Shown one piece after another: positions 54,887 through 64,000 of a stretch of DNA of 64,000 bases. Position numbers and translations under genes: made by a program. Source of the stretch: Deinococcus frigens DSM 12807 (GTDB lineage: Bacteria; Deinococcota; Deinococci; Deinococcales; Deinococcaceae); contig NZ_JNIW01000007.1 in assembly GCF_000701425.1 (NCBI RefSeq), forward strand, positions 1 to 64,000, in the 5' to 3' direction. Under the pieces are notes generated by a model, which ran no database searches, was not told the origin of the DNA, and saw only the letters and a list, made by a program, of their open reading frames with translations. Numbering within the stretch: position 1 is the stretch's first letter; every line of letters starts with the position of its first letter.

Positions 54887-55159
54887 GATGCGGCGCGGCG
54901 GCTCTTTCCCACACGGGAGGGCCGCCGCTCCGCTGCCTGTGGTGGCCTGCCTGGGGTGGCAGATGAGGGGACGGGCAACTGGGGTGGGTGTACGCCGGGG
55001 GGCCGGACGCACTATGATACCGGGCGGCATGTCGCGTGCGCGCTGGCCCCATTGCGGCGGGCAGCGCAACCGACACGGCAGAAATCTAAGCTGGAATGCG
55101 CCCCTTTGGCGGTGGTCCCCACTGGACCGGGCCGGGGGACAGCGAACGGGAGAAATGAC

Positions 55160-56545
55160 GTGGCAGAACTGATCAGCAGACAGGGCAACAAGGTGGAGTT
55201 CAAGGTTTCCGTTCCCGCCTCTGAGGTAAACCGGGCGTACGACCAGGTGTGGTCCGGGCTGGCGCGCGACGTGCGCGTCCCCGGTTTCCGCCCCGGCAAG
55301 GCCCCCCGCAAGGTCATCGAGGGCCGCGTGGGCAAGGGTTATGTGGAACAGGAAGTGCGCGAACGCCTGCTTCAAGCCAACTACAGCAAGGCCGCTCAGG
55401 AGCTGAAGCTGAGCCTGGTGGACGCCAACATCGACCCCCAGGAAGTGGTCAGCGGTCAGGCTTTCGAGTTCACGGTCAAGGGTGAAACCTACCCCAAAGT
55501 GAAGCTGGCCGACTGGAGCAACCTGAGCCTGAGCGCCGAGTCTCCCGAAATCACCGACGACGTGATGGAGCGCACCCTGGGCGATCTCCAGGAGCGCAAC
55601 GCCACTTTCGAGGAAGCGGACCGGACCATTGAGGCCAGCGATCAGGTGACCGTGGAGGAACAGGGCGAGGACGGCGGCACCTACCCCATCTACCTGGACG
55701 TGGCCGAGGAGCACGTGCGTGAAGCGCTGCTGGGCAAGAGCAAGGGCGACACCGTGGAAATCACGGTTCCCGCGCACCAGCACGGCGATCACGAGCACCC
55801 CGAGCACCGCGTCACGGTGGTCATCCAGGACGTCAAGGTCAAGAAGACCCAGGCGCTGGACGACGACTTTGCCAAGAGCCTGAACTTCGACAGCCTGGAG
55901 CGCCTGCGCACCGACCTCAAGTCCGAGCTGGAGCGCCGCGCCACGCAGGAGGGCGACAACGCCCGCCGCGAGGAATTCGTGGGCCATCTGACCGACCATA
56001 TGGACGCCGAGATTCCTGCCGCACTCCTGGACCGCCGCCGCGACGCCATGCTGGAGGAGATCAAGGATGACCTGGGCCGCCAGGGCGTCAAATGGAGTGA
56101 GTACGAGAGCTTCATGCAGGAGCAGGGCAAGTTGGACGAGTTCATGGCCGACCTGTCCAAGAACGCCGAGAGCCGCGTTAAGCGTGACCTGGCGCTGGAG
56201 CAACTGGCCGAGGACCTGAAGGTGACGGTCAGCGACGCCGAATTCAACCAGACCATGAACGCCCTGGCCCAGTCCAACAACATGACTGCCCAGGATCTGA
56301 GCAAGCAGTTGGGGCCGGACGGCATCAACACCTACTACACCAGCCTGATGCGCGAGAAGGGCCTCCAGCAGGCGATGGCGCAACTGAGCAAGCCTGAGCA
56401 AGCAGAGCAGGAAGGGCAGCAGAAAGAGAAAGCCCCGGCGCAAGCAGCTCCTGAAGCAACGCAGGAGGCCCAGGTCGAGGAAGCACAACCGGAAGCCGAG
56501 CAGCCCCAGACCGAGCAGGGCGAGGGCGAGAACAAGACCGAGTAG
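55160..56545 (+). CDS. tig: Trigger factor (ribosome-associated chaperone, peptidyl-prolyl isomerase)
   Basis: This 461-residue protein starts at GTG 55160 behind gggagaaatgac. The N-terminal ribosome-binding loop is GFRPGKAPRKVI, which includes the usual FRxGKxP signature. A PPIase-like middle domain (VTVEEQGEDGG to the NxTVVIQDVKVKK region) and a helical C-terminal domain (FVGHLTDHMDAEIPAALLDRR) follow. A final 45-residue Ala/Gln/Glu-rich tail ends the protein. The 270-bp leader contains a GC-rich hairpin (gcggcggc/gccgccgc, 54896-54932) of unknown role. Confidence 0.93.
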   Translation: MAELISRQGNKVEFKVSVPASEVNRAYDQVWSGLARDVRVPGFRPGKAPRKVIEGRVGKGYVEQEVRERLLQANYSKAAQELKLSLVDANIDPQEVVSGQAFEFTVKGETYPKVKLADWSNLSLSAESPEITDDVMERTLGDLQERNATFEEADRTIEASDQVTVEEQGEDGGTYPIYLDVAEEHVREALLGKSKGDTVEITVPAHQHGDHEHPEHRVTVVIQDVKVKKTQALDDDFAKSLNFDSLERLRTDLKSELERRATQEGDNARREEFVGHLTDHMDAEIPAALLDRRRDAMLEEIKDDLGRQGVKWSEYESFMQEQGKLDEFMADLSKNAESRVKRDLALEQLAEDLKVTVSDAEFNQTMNALAQSNNMTAQDLSKQLGPDGINTYYTSLMREKGLQQAMAQLSKPEQAEQEGQQKEKAPAQAAPEATQEAQVEEAQPEAEQPQTEQGEGENKTE

Positions 56546-56555
56546 TTGACAAGTC

Positions 56556-56596
56556 GAAGAGGGGGGGTGCGTCCTGCGGGGCGCGCCTCTTTTTTG
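56556..56596 (+). terminator. Rho-independent terminator of tig
   Basis: A GC-rich hairpin (gaggggggg-tgcg pairing with cgcgcctc) followed by tttttt, 11 bp after the tig stop. Confidence 0.7.
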
Positions 56597-56644
56597 CTCT
56601 TGGGCCACAAATACAACCCGTCTCCAAACCCTGAACTCAATTCA

Positions 56645-56660
56645 TTGAACGTCCGTTCAA
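56645..56660 (+). promoter_or_regulatory. TetR-type palindromic operator over the fabH promoter
   Basis: TTGAACGTCCGTTCAA has perfect 7-bp arms around TC. TTGAAC can also serve as a -35 box with a -10 near 56665-56670 (tgctac), so a bound repressor would block fabH transcription. The site lies 20 bp before the fabH ATG. The regulator is not identified. Confidence 0.7.
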
Positions 56661-56680
56661 AGAATGCTACCGTGACGGAC

Positions 56681-57727
56681 ATGAGCGCCCCTTCCAATCG
56701 CCCCAGTATCGGCATCACCGCCCTGGGCAGCTACGCGCCCGAGCGGATCGTGACCAACGCGGATTTCGAGGCGTACATGGACACCAACGCCGAGTGGATC
56801 GAGTCTCGCACTGGCATCCGCGAGCGGCGGTTCGCGGCCCCCGACGAGTACACCTCCGACGTGGGCGTGGGCGCGGTGCGCGACATGCTCTCGCGTGACC
56901 CGGACGCCCTGAAGGACGTGGACGCCGTGATCTGCGCCACGGTCAGCCCGGACGCGCTGATGCCCTCGACTGCCGCGCTGATCGCCATGCAGGTGGGCCT
57001 GGCGGGGGCGGCGGCTTTTGACCTGTCCACCGCCTGTAGCGGCTTCGTGTACGCCCTGAGCGTGGCCTCTGGCCTGATCCAGTCCGGCGTGGCGCGGCGC
57101 GTGCTGGTGGTGGGGGCCGAGGCGCTGAGCAAGATCGTGGACCAGCAGGACCGGGGCACGGCCATCCTGTTCGGCGACGGTGCGGGCGCAGCGGTGGTGG
57201 GGCCGGTCCCCGACGGCCTGGGTTTTCAGGAGTTCATCATGGGCGCGGACGGCGCGGGCGGGTCCAGCCTGTACCTGCGTAGCGCGGCTCCACAATTGCC
57301 CGGCGGCTTTCAGATGGGCAAATACGTGGGGATGAATGGGCGCGAGGTCTTTAAATTCGCCGTGCGCGTGCTGGGCGACAGCGGTCAGAAGGTGCTGCAA
57401 AAGAGCGGCCTGACCAGCGCAGACGTAGACTGGGTGATTCCGCACCAGGCCAATGTGCGGATCATCGAGGCCGCTGTGGAACGCTTCGGCATTCCCATGA
57501 GCAAGACGGTGGTGAATCTGGACCGCTACGGTAATACCTCCAGCGCCACGGTGCCGCTCGCGCTGCGCGAAGCCGTGGACGATGGGCGCGTGCAGGACGG
57601 CCAGCAACTGCTGCTGATCGCCTTTGGCGGCGGCCTGAGCTGGGTGGCCGGAACGATGAGGTGGTGGAGCGGTGCGCCCAGCCTGAAGGCAAGGCTTGCT
57701 CCCGCGCTGGCGGAGGTGGGCGCTTGA
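56681..57727 (+). CDS. fabH: Beta-ketoacyl-ACP synthase III
   Basis: This 348-residue enzyme starts fatty-acid synthesis by condensing acetyl-type CoA with malonyl-ACP. The catalytic triad is visible: Cys in STACSGFVYAL, His in VIPHQANVRII and Asn in YGNTSSATVPLAL. A C-terminal stretch of about 20 residues after GGGLSWVAGTMRWW is longer than in most FabH and overlaps the fabD start. It is the first gene of the fab cluster. Confidence 0.94.
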   Translation: MSAPSNRPSIGITALGSYAPERIVTNADFEAYMDTNAEWIESRTGIRERRFAAPDEYTSDVGVGAVRDMLSRDPDALKDVDAVICATVSPDALMPSTAALIAMQVGLAGAAAFDLSTACSGFVYALSVASGLIQSGVARRVLVVGAEALSKIVDQQDRGTAILFGDGAGAAVVGPVPDGLGFQEFIMGADGAGGSSLYLRSAAPQLPGGFQMGKYVGMNGREVFKFAVRVLGDSGQKVLQKSGLTSADVDWVIPHQANVRIIEAAVERFGIPMSKTVVNLDRYGNTSSATVPLALREAVDDGRVQDGQQLLLIAFGGGLSWVAGTMRWWSGAPSLKARLAPALAEVGA

Positions 57728-58650
57728 GCGGCCCCAATAGCACGAACAGGATTGCCGCCCTCTTTCCCGGCCAGGGTTCGCACGCGGTGGGTATGGGGGC
57801 CGATCTGGCCGCCGCGTTTCCGGTTGCAGAGGCTGTGTATGCCGAGGCCGAGACAACGCTGCCGGGCCTGCGCGCCCTCATTGAAACCGGCCCGATTGAG
57901 GACCTGACCCTGACCGCCAACCAGCAGCCCGCGCTGGTGGCCGCCAGTCTTGCCGCTTACCGGGCCTGGCAGGAAAAAACGGGCCAGACGCCGGAGGTGG
58001 CTGCTGGGCATTCGCTGGGCGAGTACAGCGCCCTGGTGGCGGCTGGAGTCCTGACCCTCACGGACGCCCTGCGTCTGACCCGCACGCGCGGCACGCTGAT
58101 GCAGCGGGCGGTGGCCCCCGGCGACGGGGCCATGAGCGCCATCATGGGCGATCCGGCGGTGGTGGCCGAGGTCTGCGGCGGCATCGACGGCGTGCAGCCC
58201 GCCAACTTCAACGCCCCCACCCAGACCGTCATCAGCGGCGCGGCGGGAGCGGTGGCAGAAGCCAGCACGCAGCTCAGGGCGCGCGGGTTGAAAGCCATTC
58301 CCCTGAAAGTCAGCGCCCCGTTCCACTGCGCGCTGATGGCCCCCGCCGCCACTGGCCTCTCGCCCGATCTGAAGGCGGCAGCTTACGGCCCCTTCGCCTT
58401 TCCGGTGGTGGCGAACGTGACGGCGGAACTCACTGACGACCCCAAACGGGTGCCAGAGCTGCTGGAACGCCAGATCACGGGCGCGGTGCGCTGGGTGGAG
58501 ACCATCCAGACCCTGGCAGGCAAGGGTGTGGATACCTTTATCGAATTTGGCCCCGGCGAGGTGCTGAGCGGACTGGTGGGCCGCATCGTGCCGGGCGCGA
58601 AGACCGTGAATGTGGGCACGGCGGCGGATGTGGAGGCGTTGGGAGCATGA
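57724..58650 (+). CDS. fabD: Malonyl CoA-ACP transacylase
   Basis: This 308-residue enzyme loads malonyl onto ACP. Signatures are ALFPGQGSHAVGMG at the N-terminus, the serine nucleophile in GHSLGEYSALVAAG and the histidine in SAPFHCALM. The best start is TTG 57724, which overlaps the fabH stop. This gives the usual N-terminus right before the FPGQG motif. The stop overlaps the next ATG. Confidence 0.93.
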   Translation: MSGPNSTNRIAALFPGQGSHAVGMGADLAAAFPVAEAVYAEAETTLPGLRALIETGPIEDLTLTANQQPALVAASLAAYRAWQEKTGQTPEVAAGHSLGEYSALVAAGVLTLTDALRLTRTRGTLMQRAVAPGDGAMSAIMGDPAVVAEVCGGIDGVQPANFNAPTQTVISGAAGAVAEASTQLRARGLKAIPLKVSAPFHCALMAPAATGLSPDLKAAAYGPFAFPVVANVTAELTDDPKRVPELLERQITGAVRWVETIQTLAGKGVDTFIEFGPGEVLSGLVGRIVPGAKTVNVGTAADVEALGA

Positions 58651-59219
58651 GCGCTGGGCCTGATCCGGTATCTTGGGCCGATTTGCGGAACGCTTTTGTC
58701 CGGGCAGCCGACGAGATCGGCGAATATTTTGCTGGCCTGGCCTCGACGACATTCACAGACGGCGACACGGAGCACTGGTCACCCGCGCATCACCTCGATC
58801 ATCTGATCCGCTCGAATCTGCCGGTTGCGGGTGGGCTGGGCGTGGCGCGCGGGCGGCTCCAGCCCCTGCCGCCGGAGCATCAAACCAGAACTTACCGCCA
58901 GATTCGGGCCGACTACCGCGCTGTCCTCGCTGGCGGAGCCAGGGCGTCCGGGCGCTGGCTCCCGCAGCCGCAGGGCAGTCAGACGGAACTGGTAGAGCGG
59001 TTCAGGGCTTCTCTGAGCGCGGTCAATGATGCCCTCGGAGGATGGCCAGACGCCGGGCTGAATGCCTGGGCCATGCCCCATCCGGCGCTGGGGGTGCTGT
59101 CGGTGCGCGAGATGCTGCTGTTCACGCTGATGCACAACCGGCACCATGCGGACGGCGTGCAGGCGCGGTTGGGCAAGGTTGCGCCGGGAACGGTCAGCAT
59201 GGACAATGCCTCATTATGA
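58647..59219 (+). CDS. DinB family protein
   Basis: This 190-residue protein has the four-helix DinB-like (YfiT) layout with three spaced histidines for a metal: HHLDHLIR near residue 47 and LMHNRHHADGVQ near residue 170. Such proteins are putative metal-dependent thiol transferases or hydrolases. It is translationally coupled to fabD and the following lipoprotein gene, an odd position inside a fatty-acid operon. Confidence 0.8.
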   Translation: MSAGPDPVSWADLRNAFVRAADEIGEYFAGLASTTFTDGDTEHWSPAHHLDHLIRSNLPVAGGLGVARGRLQPLPPEHQTRTYRQIRADYRAVLAGGARASGRWLPQPQGSQTELVERFRASLSAVNDALGGWPDAGLNAWAMPHPALGVLSVREMLLFTLMHNRHHADGVQARLGKVAPGTVSMDNASL

Positions 59220-59674
59220 AAAGACTCGCTCTGGCGTTTCTCGTCGCTGCGGCGGCCACATCCTGCAACAGACAGCAGGGGTTCACGCCCACGCCGATCC
59301 CCTTCGCGGATCATCCCAGCATTCTGCGGGGAAGCTGGAGTGGGACGACTGCCGCTGATCAGCGGTTGCGCCTGGAATTGACCGCCGCCTATGACAGCTC
59401 TAGCACCTACCGGGTAACGGGAACGGGCAGTCTGGAGGGCGAAACACTGAGCGTGACCGGAAGTGTGATGGGCGGCTCGCTGCATACGTATCTGCGCCCG
59501 CAGCTCACGCCCATTCCAGAAGCGGCGAAATTGACATTGAAGCGGACAGGCAAGGCAGATCTGGAGTTGACCTGTTCCGCCATCGGCGGCGACGCCCCTC
59601 CTGCCCCGTGGTTGTGGCGCTGTGTGCTGCCGGAAAACCCAAACCCGTTCAATCTCGTCAAGGAAACGTCATGA
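59216..59674 (+). CDS. Small putative lipoprotein
   Basis: This 152-residue protein has a lipoprotein signal ([17 protein letters not shown], lipobox ATSC at residues 14-17). The mature part is beta-rich ([34 protein letters not shown]), with an additional cysteine pair ([14 protein letters not shown]). Start overlaps the DinB stop, and the stop overlaps the fabG start. No family recognised. Likely in the envelope. Confidence 0.7.
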   Translation: MKRLALAFLVAAAATSCNRQQGFTPTPIPFADHPSILRGSWSGTTAADQRLRLELTAAYDSSSTYRVTGTGSLEGETLSVTGSVMGGSLHTYLRPQLTPIPEAAKLTLKRTGKADLELTCSAIGGDAPPAPWLWRCVLPENPNPFNLVKETS

Positions 59675-60423
59675 CCGAACCAAGCCCCAACAAAGTGGCC
59701 CTCGTCACCGGCAGCAGCCGGGGCCTGGGCCGCGCGATGGCCCTGAAACTGGCGCAGGGCGGCTTCGATATTGCCGTCCACTACGGGCGCAACGCCGCCG
59801 AGGCCGAGAAGGTGGCCGGGGAAGCCCGTGCATCCGGCGTCCGCGCCGAGGTGTTCGGGGCAGACCTGACCACGCCTGCCAATGCCGGAAAACTCGTCGA
59901 GGACGTGATCGCGGACATGGGCCGTCTGGACGTGCTGGTCAACAACGCCGGAATCACCCGCGACGGCCTCGCCATCCGCATGAAGGACGAGGACTGGGAC
60001 GCCGTGATCCAGACCAACCTGTCCAGCGCCTTTGCCGCGTGCCGGTCGGCCATCAAGCACATGATGCGTGCCCGCAGTGGGCGGATCATCAACATCGCCA
60101 GCGTGGTGGGCCTGACCGGCAATCCGGGGCAGGCCAATTACGTGGCCAGCAAGGCCGGACTGATCGGCCTGACCAAGGCGCTGGCCAAGGAATACGGCGG
60201 GCGCGGCATCACGGTCAACGCCGTGGCCCCCGGCTTCATCGAGTCCGACATGACTGCCACGCTGGCGGAGGATGTGCAGCAGGGTTACCTAGCGGACATT
60301 CCCCTGGCCCGCTTCGGCCAGCCGGAAGAGGTCGCCGCGCTGGTGGCGTTCCTGGCCTCAGCCGGGGCCGGGTACATCACCGGGCAGACCATTGGCGTGG
60401 ACGGCGGACTCAACCCGCACTGA
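59671..60423 (+). CDS. fabG: 3-oxoacyl-ACP reductase
   Basis: This 250-residue short-chain dehydrogenase has the NADP loop [16 protein letters not shown] in [13 protein letters not shown], the catalytic Ser of IINIASVVG and YVASKAG with Tyr and Lys. It reduces 3-oxoacyl-ACP in chain elongation. ATG 59671 overlaps the lipoprotein stop. The end [12 protein letters not shown] is standard for FabG. Confidence 0.94.
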   Translation: MTEPSPNKVALVTGSSRGLGRAMALKLAQGGFDIAVHYGRNAAEAEKVAGEARASGVRAEVFGADLTTPANAGKLVEDVIADMGRLDVLVNNAGITRDGLAIRMKDEDWDAVIQTNLSSAFAACRSAIKHMMRARSGRIINIASVVGLTGNPGQANYVASKAGLIGLTKALAKEYGGRGITVNAVAPGFIESDMTATLAEDVQQGYLADIPLARFGQPEEVAALVAFLASAGAGYITGQTIGVDGGLNPH

Positions 60424-60455
60424 GCGGGCCGGCGGGCCTGAGCGCGGCTCTCTGC

Positions 60456-60490
60456 ACAGCTCTCTGGACAGCTCTCTGGACAGCTCTCCG
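60456..60490. repeat. 12-bp tandem repeat between fabG and acpP
   Basis: Three units of acagctctctgg, the last ending acagctctccg. The rest of the 185-bp gap has only a possible -10 (TAGACT in cgtgtagactgg, about 60555) before acpP. Confidence 0.75.
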
Positions 60491-60608
60491 CGCGGCCCTC
60501 CCGAACTGCCCGTTTGCACCCCGTTCAAGAACGCAGCCCAGGACACCCTGCGCGTGTAGACTGGCCCAGATTTCAAGTACGGCACTTCAAGGAGAGGAGG
60601 AACAAACT

Positions 60609-60839
<231 letters not shown>

Positions 60840-60888
60840 ACCGCGGCTGCCTCCGGCCCTGATGGCCGGGCAGGACCAGCAGGACAAC

Positions 60889-60926
60889 GGACGGGGCGCG
60901 GGTAACACCGTGGCCCCGTCCTTTCT
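60889..60926 (+). terminator. Hairpin terminator or attenuator between acpP and fabF
   Basis: Perfect 9-bp stem GGACGGGGC/GCCCCGTCC with a 15-base loop, then TTTCT. It lies 50 bp after acpP and 18 bp before fabF, so it could raise acpP over fabF levels. Confidence 0.7.
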
Positions 60927-60943
60927 GACAAGGGAGGGAAAGT

Positions 60944-62188
<1,245 letters not shown>

Positions 62189-62271
62189 GGGACAGGTCTA
62201 ACCGTTCGATTGTCTAAAAATCTGAAGGCGAAGGGCAGTTTTGAGGTTGACAGGCCGGGTAGACCCCACCA

Positions 62272-62392
62272 GCACTGCGCGCCACCTCTTCTCAGAAGGG
62301 AGGCAAGAGGGCGCAGAATCTCAGGCCAGTCGCGCATCCCAGCTCTCTTTGAGGGGAGCTGGCGGCGAAGCCGACCGAGAGCTTCGCCTGCC
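62272..62392. repeat. Intergenic repeat, family A, copy 2
   Basis: Collinear with 3272-3391. The 368-bp gap between fabF and ppk1 otherwise holds no gene or recognisable structure. Confidence 0.55.
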
Positions 62393-62556
62393 AGGCCACC
62401 CCCCATCCCTCCACGAATCATCAACCTCAATACCGGGTCACTCACGTCAATCGGTGCTTTAATGCCCTGATAGCCGCCTGATGGACCCGGTGCATCTTGC
62501 TGTTCGGAAGCGCCGACCACTGTTTCTATCCCCAGACCACAAAAGGAGTTGCCCCT

Positions 62557-64000
62557 GTGTCCCGCGCCAAATCGTCCGCCGTCCTGACCGAACCCGCTCC
62601 CGCCCAGGCCAAGCGCCGCCGCAAGAAGCCGGAGCCGGAGGGCCTAGGCGAGACGCGCACGCACAGCACGGTGGCGAACACCGAGAGCCGCTACCTGAAC
62701 CGCGAACTGTCCTGGCTGGCCTTCAACGAGCGGGTGCTGGCCGAGGCGCGCGACGTTCGCAATCCGCCGCTGGAACGGCTGAAATACGCGGCCATCTGCG
62801 GCAGCAACCTGGACGAGTTCTTCATGGTGCGCGTGGCGGGCATCCACCGCCAGATCGCGGCGGGGGTCAGCACGCCGGGTCTGGACGGGTTGTCGCCGCG
62901 TGAGACGCTGGCGCTGGTCCGCGAACGCACCCAAGCCATGTTGCGCGAGATCGAGAAGACGACGCGCAAGATTCTGAAGCTGTTGATGGAAGAGGGCGTC
63001 AAACTGTGCCGCGTCGCCGATCTGGGCAAACGCGCCCGCGCCAGCCTGCGCGAACATTACCTGGCAGAAATTCAACCGGTGCTGACGCCGCTGGTGGTGG
63101 ACCCCAGCCACCCCTTCCCGTACCTGAGCAACCTTAGCCTGAATCTGGCGGTGCTGTTGCGGGGCAGTTCCAGTGATGACACCGACTTTGCGCGGGTCAA
63201 GGTGCCGGTGGGCGTGCTGCCGCGCGTGGTGGTGATCGGTGACGCCCTGCTGATGCTCGAAGACGTGATCGCCGCACACATCGCCGAGCTGTTCAAGGGC
63301 CGCGAGGTGCTGGCCGCCCACGTCTTCCGTGTGACCCGCAACACCGATTACGAGTTCGAGGAAGAGGAGGCCGAGGATCTGCTGGCCACCATCGAGGACG
63401 GCCTGCGCCGTCGCCGCTTTGGCGCTGCCGTGCGGCTGGAAGTGGTGCGCGAGACGCCGATTAAACTCGTGACCTTCTTGCAGGAGCGTCTGAGACTGGC
63501 CGCCGAGGACATCTTTTTGCTGGAAGGGCCGCTGGGCACTGCTGACCTGATGGGCCTGCCGCTGGAGCGCGCGGACCTGGCTTTCGCGGCCTACGCGCCC
63601 GCCGTACCGGATCTGGACGGCGACGAGGAAAACGGCATCTTCGACACGCTGCGCGGGGGCGACGAGTTGCTGCATCACCCCTACGACGGCTTTGCCAACA
63701 TCCTGAATTTCATCGAGGAGGCCAGCCGCGATCCGCAGGTGCTGGCGATCAAGCAGACGCTGTACCGCACCGGGGATGACCCGCGTCTGCTGGCCGCGCT
63801 GCGGACCGCCGCCGAGAACGGCAAGCAGGTGGTGGCTTTAATCGAACTCAAGGCACGCTTCGATGAGCAGCGCAATATCAGTTGGGCGCGCAAACTGGAG
63901 CGGGCCGGGGCGCATGTGGTGTACGGCATGGCGGGCCTCAAGACCCACGCCAAGGTAACGCTGGTGGTCCGCCGGGAAGAGAGTGGCCTGCGCCGCTACG
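62557..64000 (+). CDS. ppk1: Polyphosphate kinase 1, cut by the window edge
   Basis: The frame from GTG 62557 is open to the window end (481 codons). A ribosome site, aaaggag, is 8 bases upstream. After a basic N-terminus, SRYLNRELSWLAFNERVLAEA and NLDEFFMVRVAGIHRQ are the PPK1 N and H domain signatures. HHPYDGFANILNFIEEAS and IKQTLYRTG belong to the catalytic C1 domain. GLKTHAKVTLVVRREESG carries the His that in E. coli PPK is autophosphorylated. The enzyme makes polyphosphate from ATP. The stop lies beyond 64000. Confidence 0.93.
   Translation, partial: MSRAKSSAVLTEPAPAQAKRRRKKPEPEGLGETRTHSTVANTESRYLNRELSWLAFNERVLAEARDVRNPPLERLKYAAICGSNLDEFFMVRVAGIHRQIAAGVSTPGLDGLSPRETLALVRERTQAMLREIEKTTRKILKLLMEEGVKLCRVADLGKRARASLREHYLAEIQPVLTPLVVDPSHPFPYLSNLSLNLAVLLRGSSSDDTDFARVKVPVGVLPRVVVIGDALLMLEDVIAAHIAELFKGREVLAAHVFRVTRNTDYEFEEEEAEDLLATIEDGLRRRRFGAAVRLEVVRETPIKLVTFLQERLRLAAEDIFLLEGPLGTADLMGLPLERADLAFAAYAPAVPDLDGDEENGIFDTLRGGDELLHHPYDGFANILNFIEEASRDPQVLAIKQTLYRTGDDPRLLAALRTAAENGKQVVALIELKARFDEQRNISWARKLERAGAHVVYGMAGLKTHAKVTLVVRREESGLRRY

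Noticed and set aside
62481..62903. Plus-strand frame at the start of ppk1
   Set aside because: The frame from GTG 62557 carries the polyphosphate kinase motifs and stays open to the window end.

Overview
The window is a chromosomal segment of a Deinococcus-like bacterium (Deinococcota). Support comes from a very GC-rich background, leader-poor genes with GTG and TTG starts, a RecQ helicase with repeated HRDC domains, a serine/threonine kinase fused to a PQQ-type beta-propeller (the architecture of the D. radiodurans kinase DR2518/RqkA), a five-domain ribosomal protein S1 with an acidic Ala/Pro/Glu N-terminal extension, and several families of short intergenic repeats. The species cannot be named from sequence alone.

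Layout. 1-3.2 kb: the end of a transposase, a GNAT acetyltransferase, tRNA-Gln(CUG) and rpsA. 3.2-7.0 kb: intergenic repeats, a TetR regulator, an EamA transporter, a small NuoE-like protein and a secreted S41 protease. 7.0-8.8 kb: an AT-rich island bounded by a perfect 20-bp direct repeat. It carries the tail of a HINT/deaminase polymorphic toxin and two candidate immunity genes. 8.8-17.3 kb: a STAND-like ATPase/TPR protein, an exported TPR protein with an AT-rich internal patch, a PhzF-like enzyme, a HAD phosphatase, a DUF1622 protein and RecQ. 17.4-17.9 kb: a broken ABC permease gene carrying a 129-bp MITE-like element. 18-21.2 kb: a TipAS-type MerR regulator, an MDR oxidoreductase and a secreted GH13 amylase.

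21.2-28.2 kb is a coherent trans-4-hydroxy-L-proline catabolic locus: epimerase, D-hydroxyproline dehydrogenase subunits, a DapA-family deaminase, a 2-oxoglutarate semialdehyde dehydrogenase and a divergent PAS-AraC regulator. 28.3-29.5 kb has two tandem phosphoribosyltransferases. 29.8-36 kb is a signalling block (PAS histidine kinase, CheB-CheR-PAS fusion, CheB with a zinc-ribbon-like tail). All three genes carry apparent single-base frameshifts, three of them in G runs, and the block also contains a second, degenerate copy of the MITE-like repeat.

36.2-40.9 kb is an assimilatory sulfate operon (DUF4395, sulfite/nitrite reductase, APS kinase, APS/PAPS reductase, Sat). A shared 22-bp box lies before the first and last genes. 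41-54.6 kb is mixed housekeeping: panB, xpt, an acyl-CoA carboxylase beta subunit, a DJ-1/PfpI protein, the RqkA-like kinase with a coupled GNAT, a DUF885-type peptidase, a frameshifted hypothetical gene and rarA. 54.6-62.2 kb holds tRNA-His, tRNA-Leu, trigger factor and the fatty-acid synthesis cluster fabH-fabD-(DinB)-(lipoprotein)-fabG-acpP-fabF, with a TetR-type palindrome over the fabH promoter. The window ends inside ppk1.

No CRISPR array, rRNA or complete prophage was seen.
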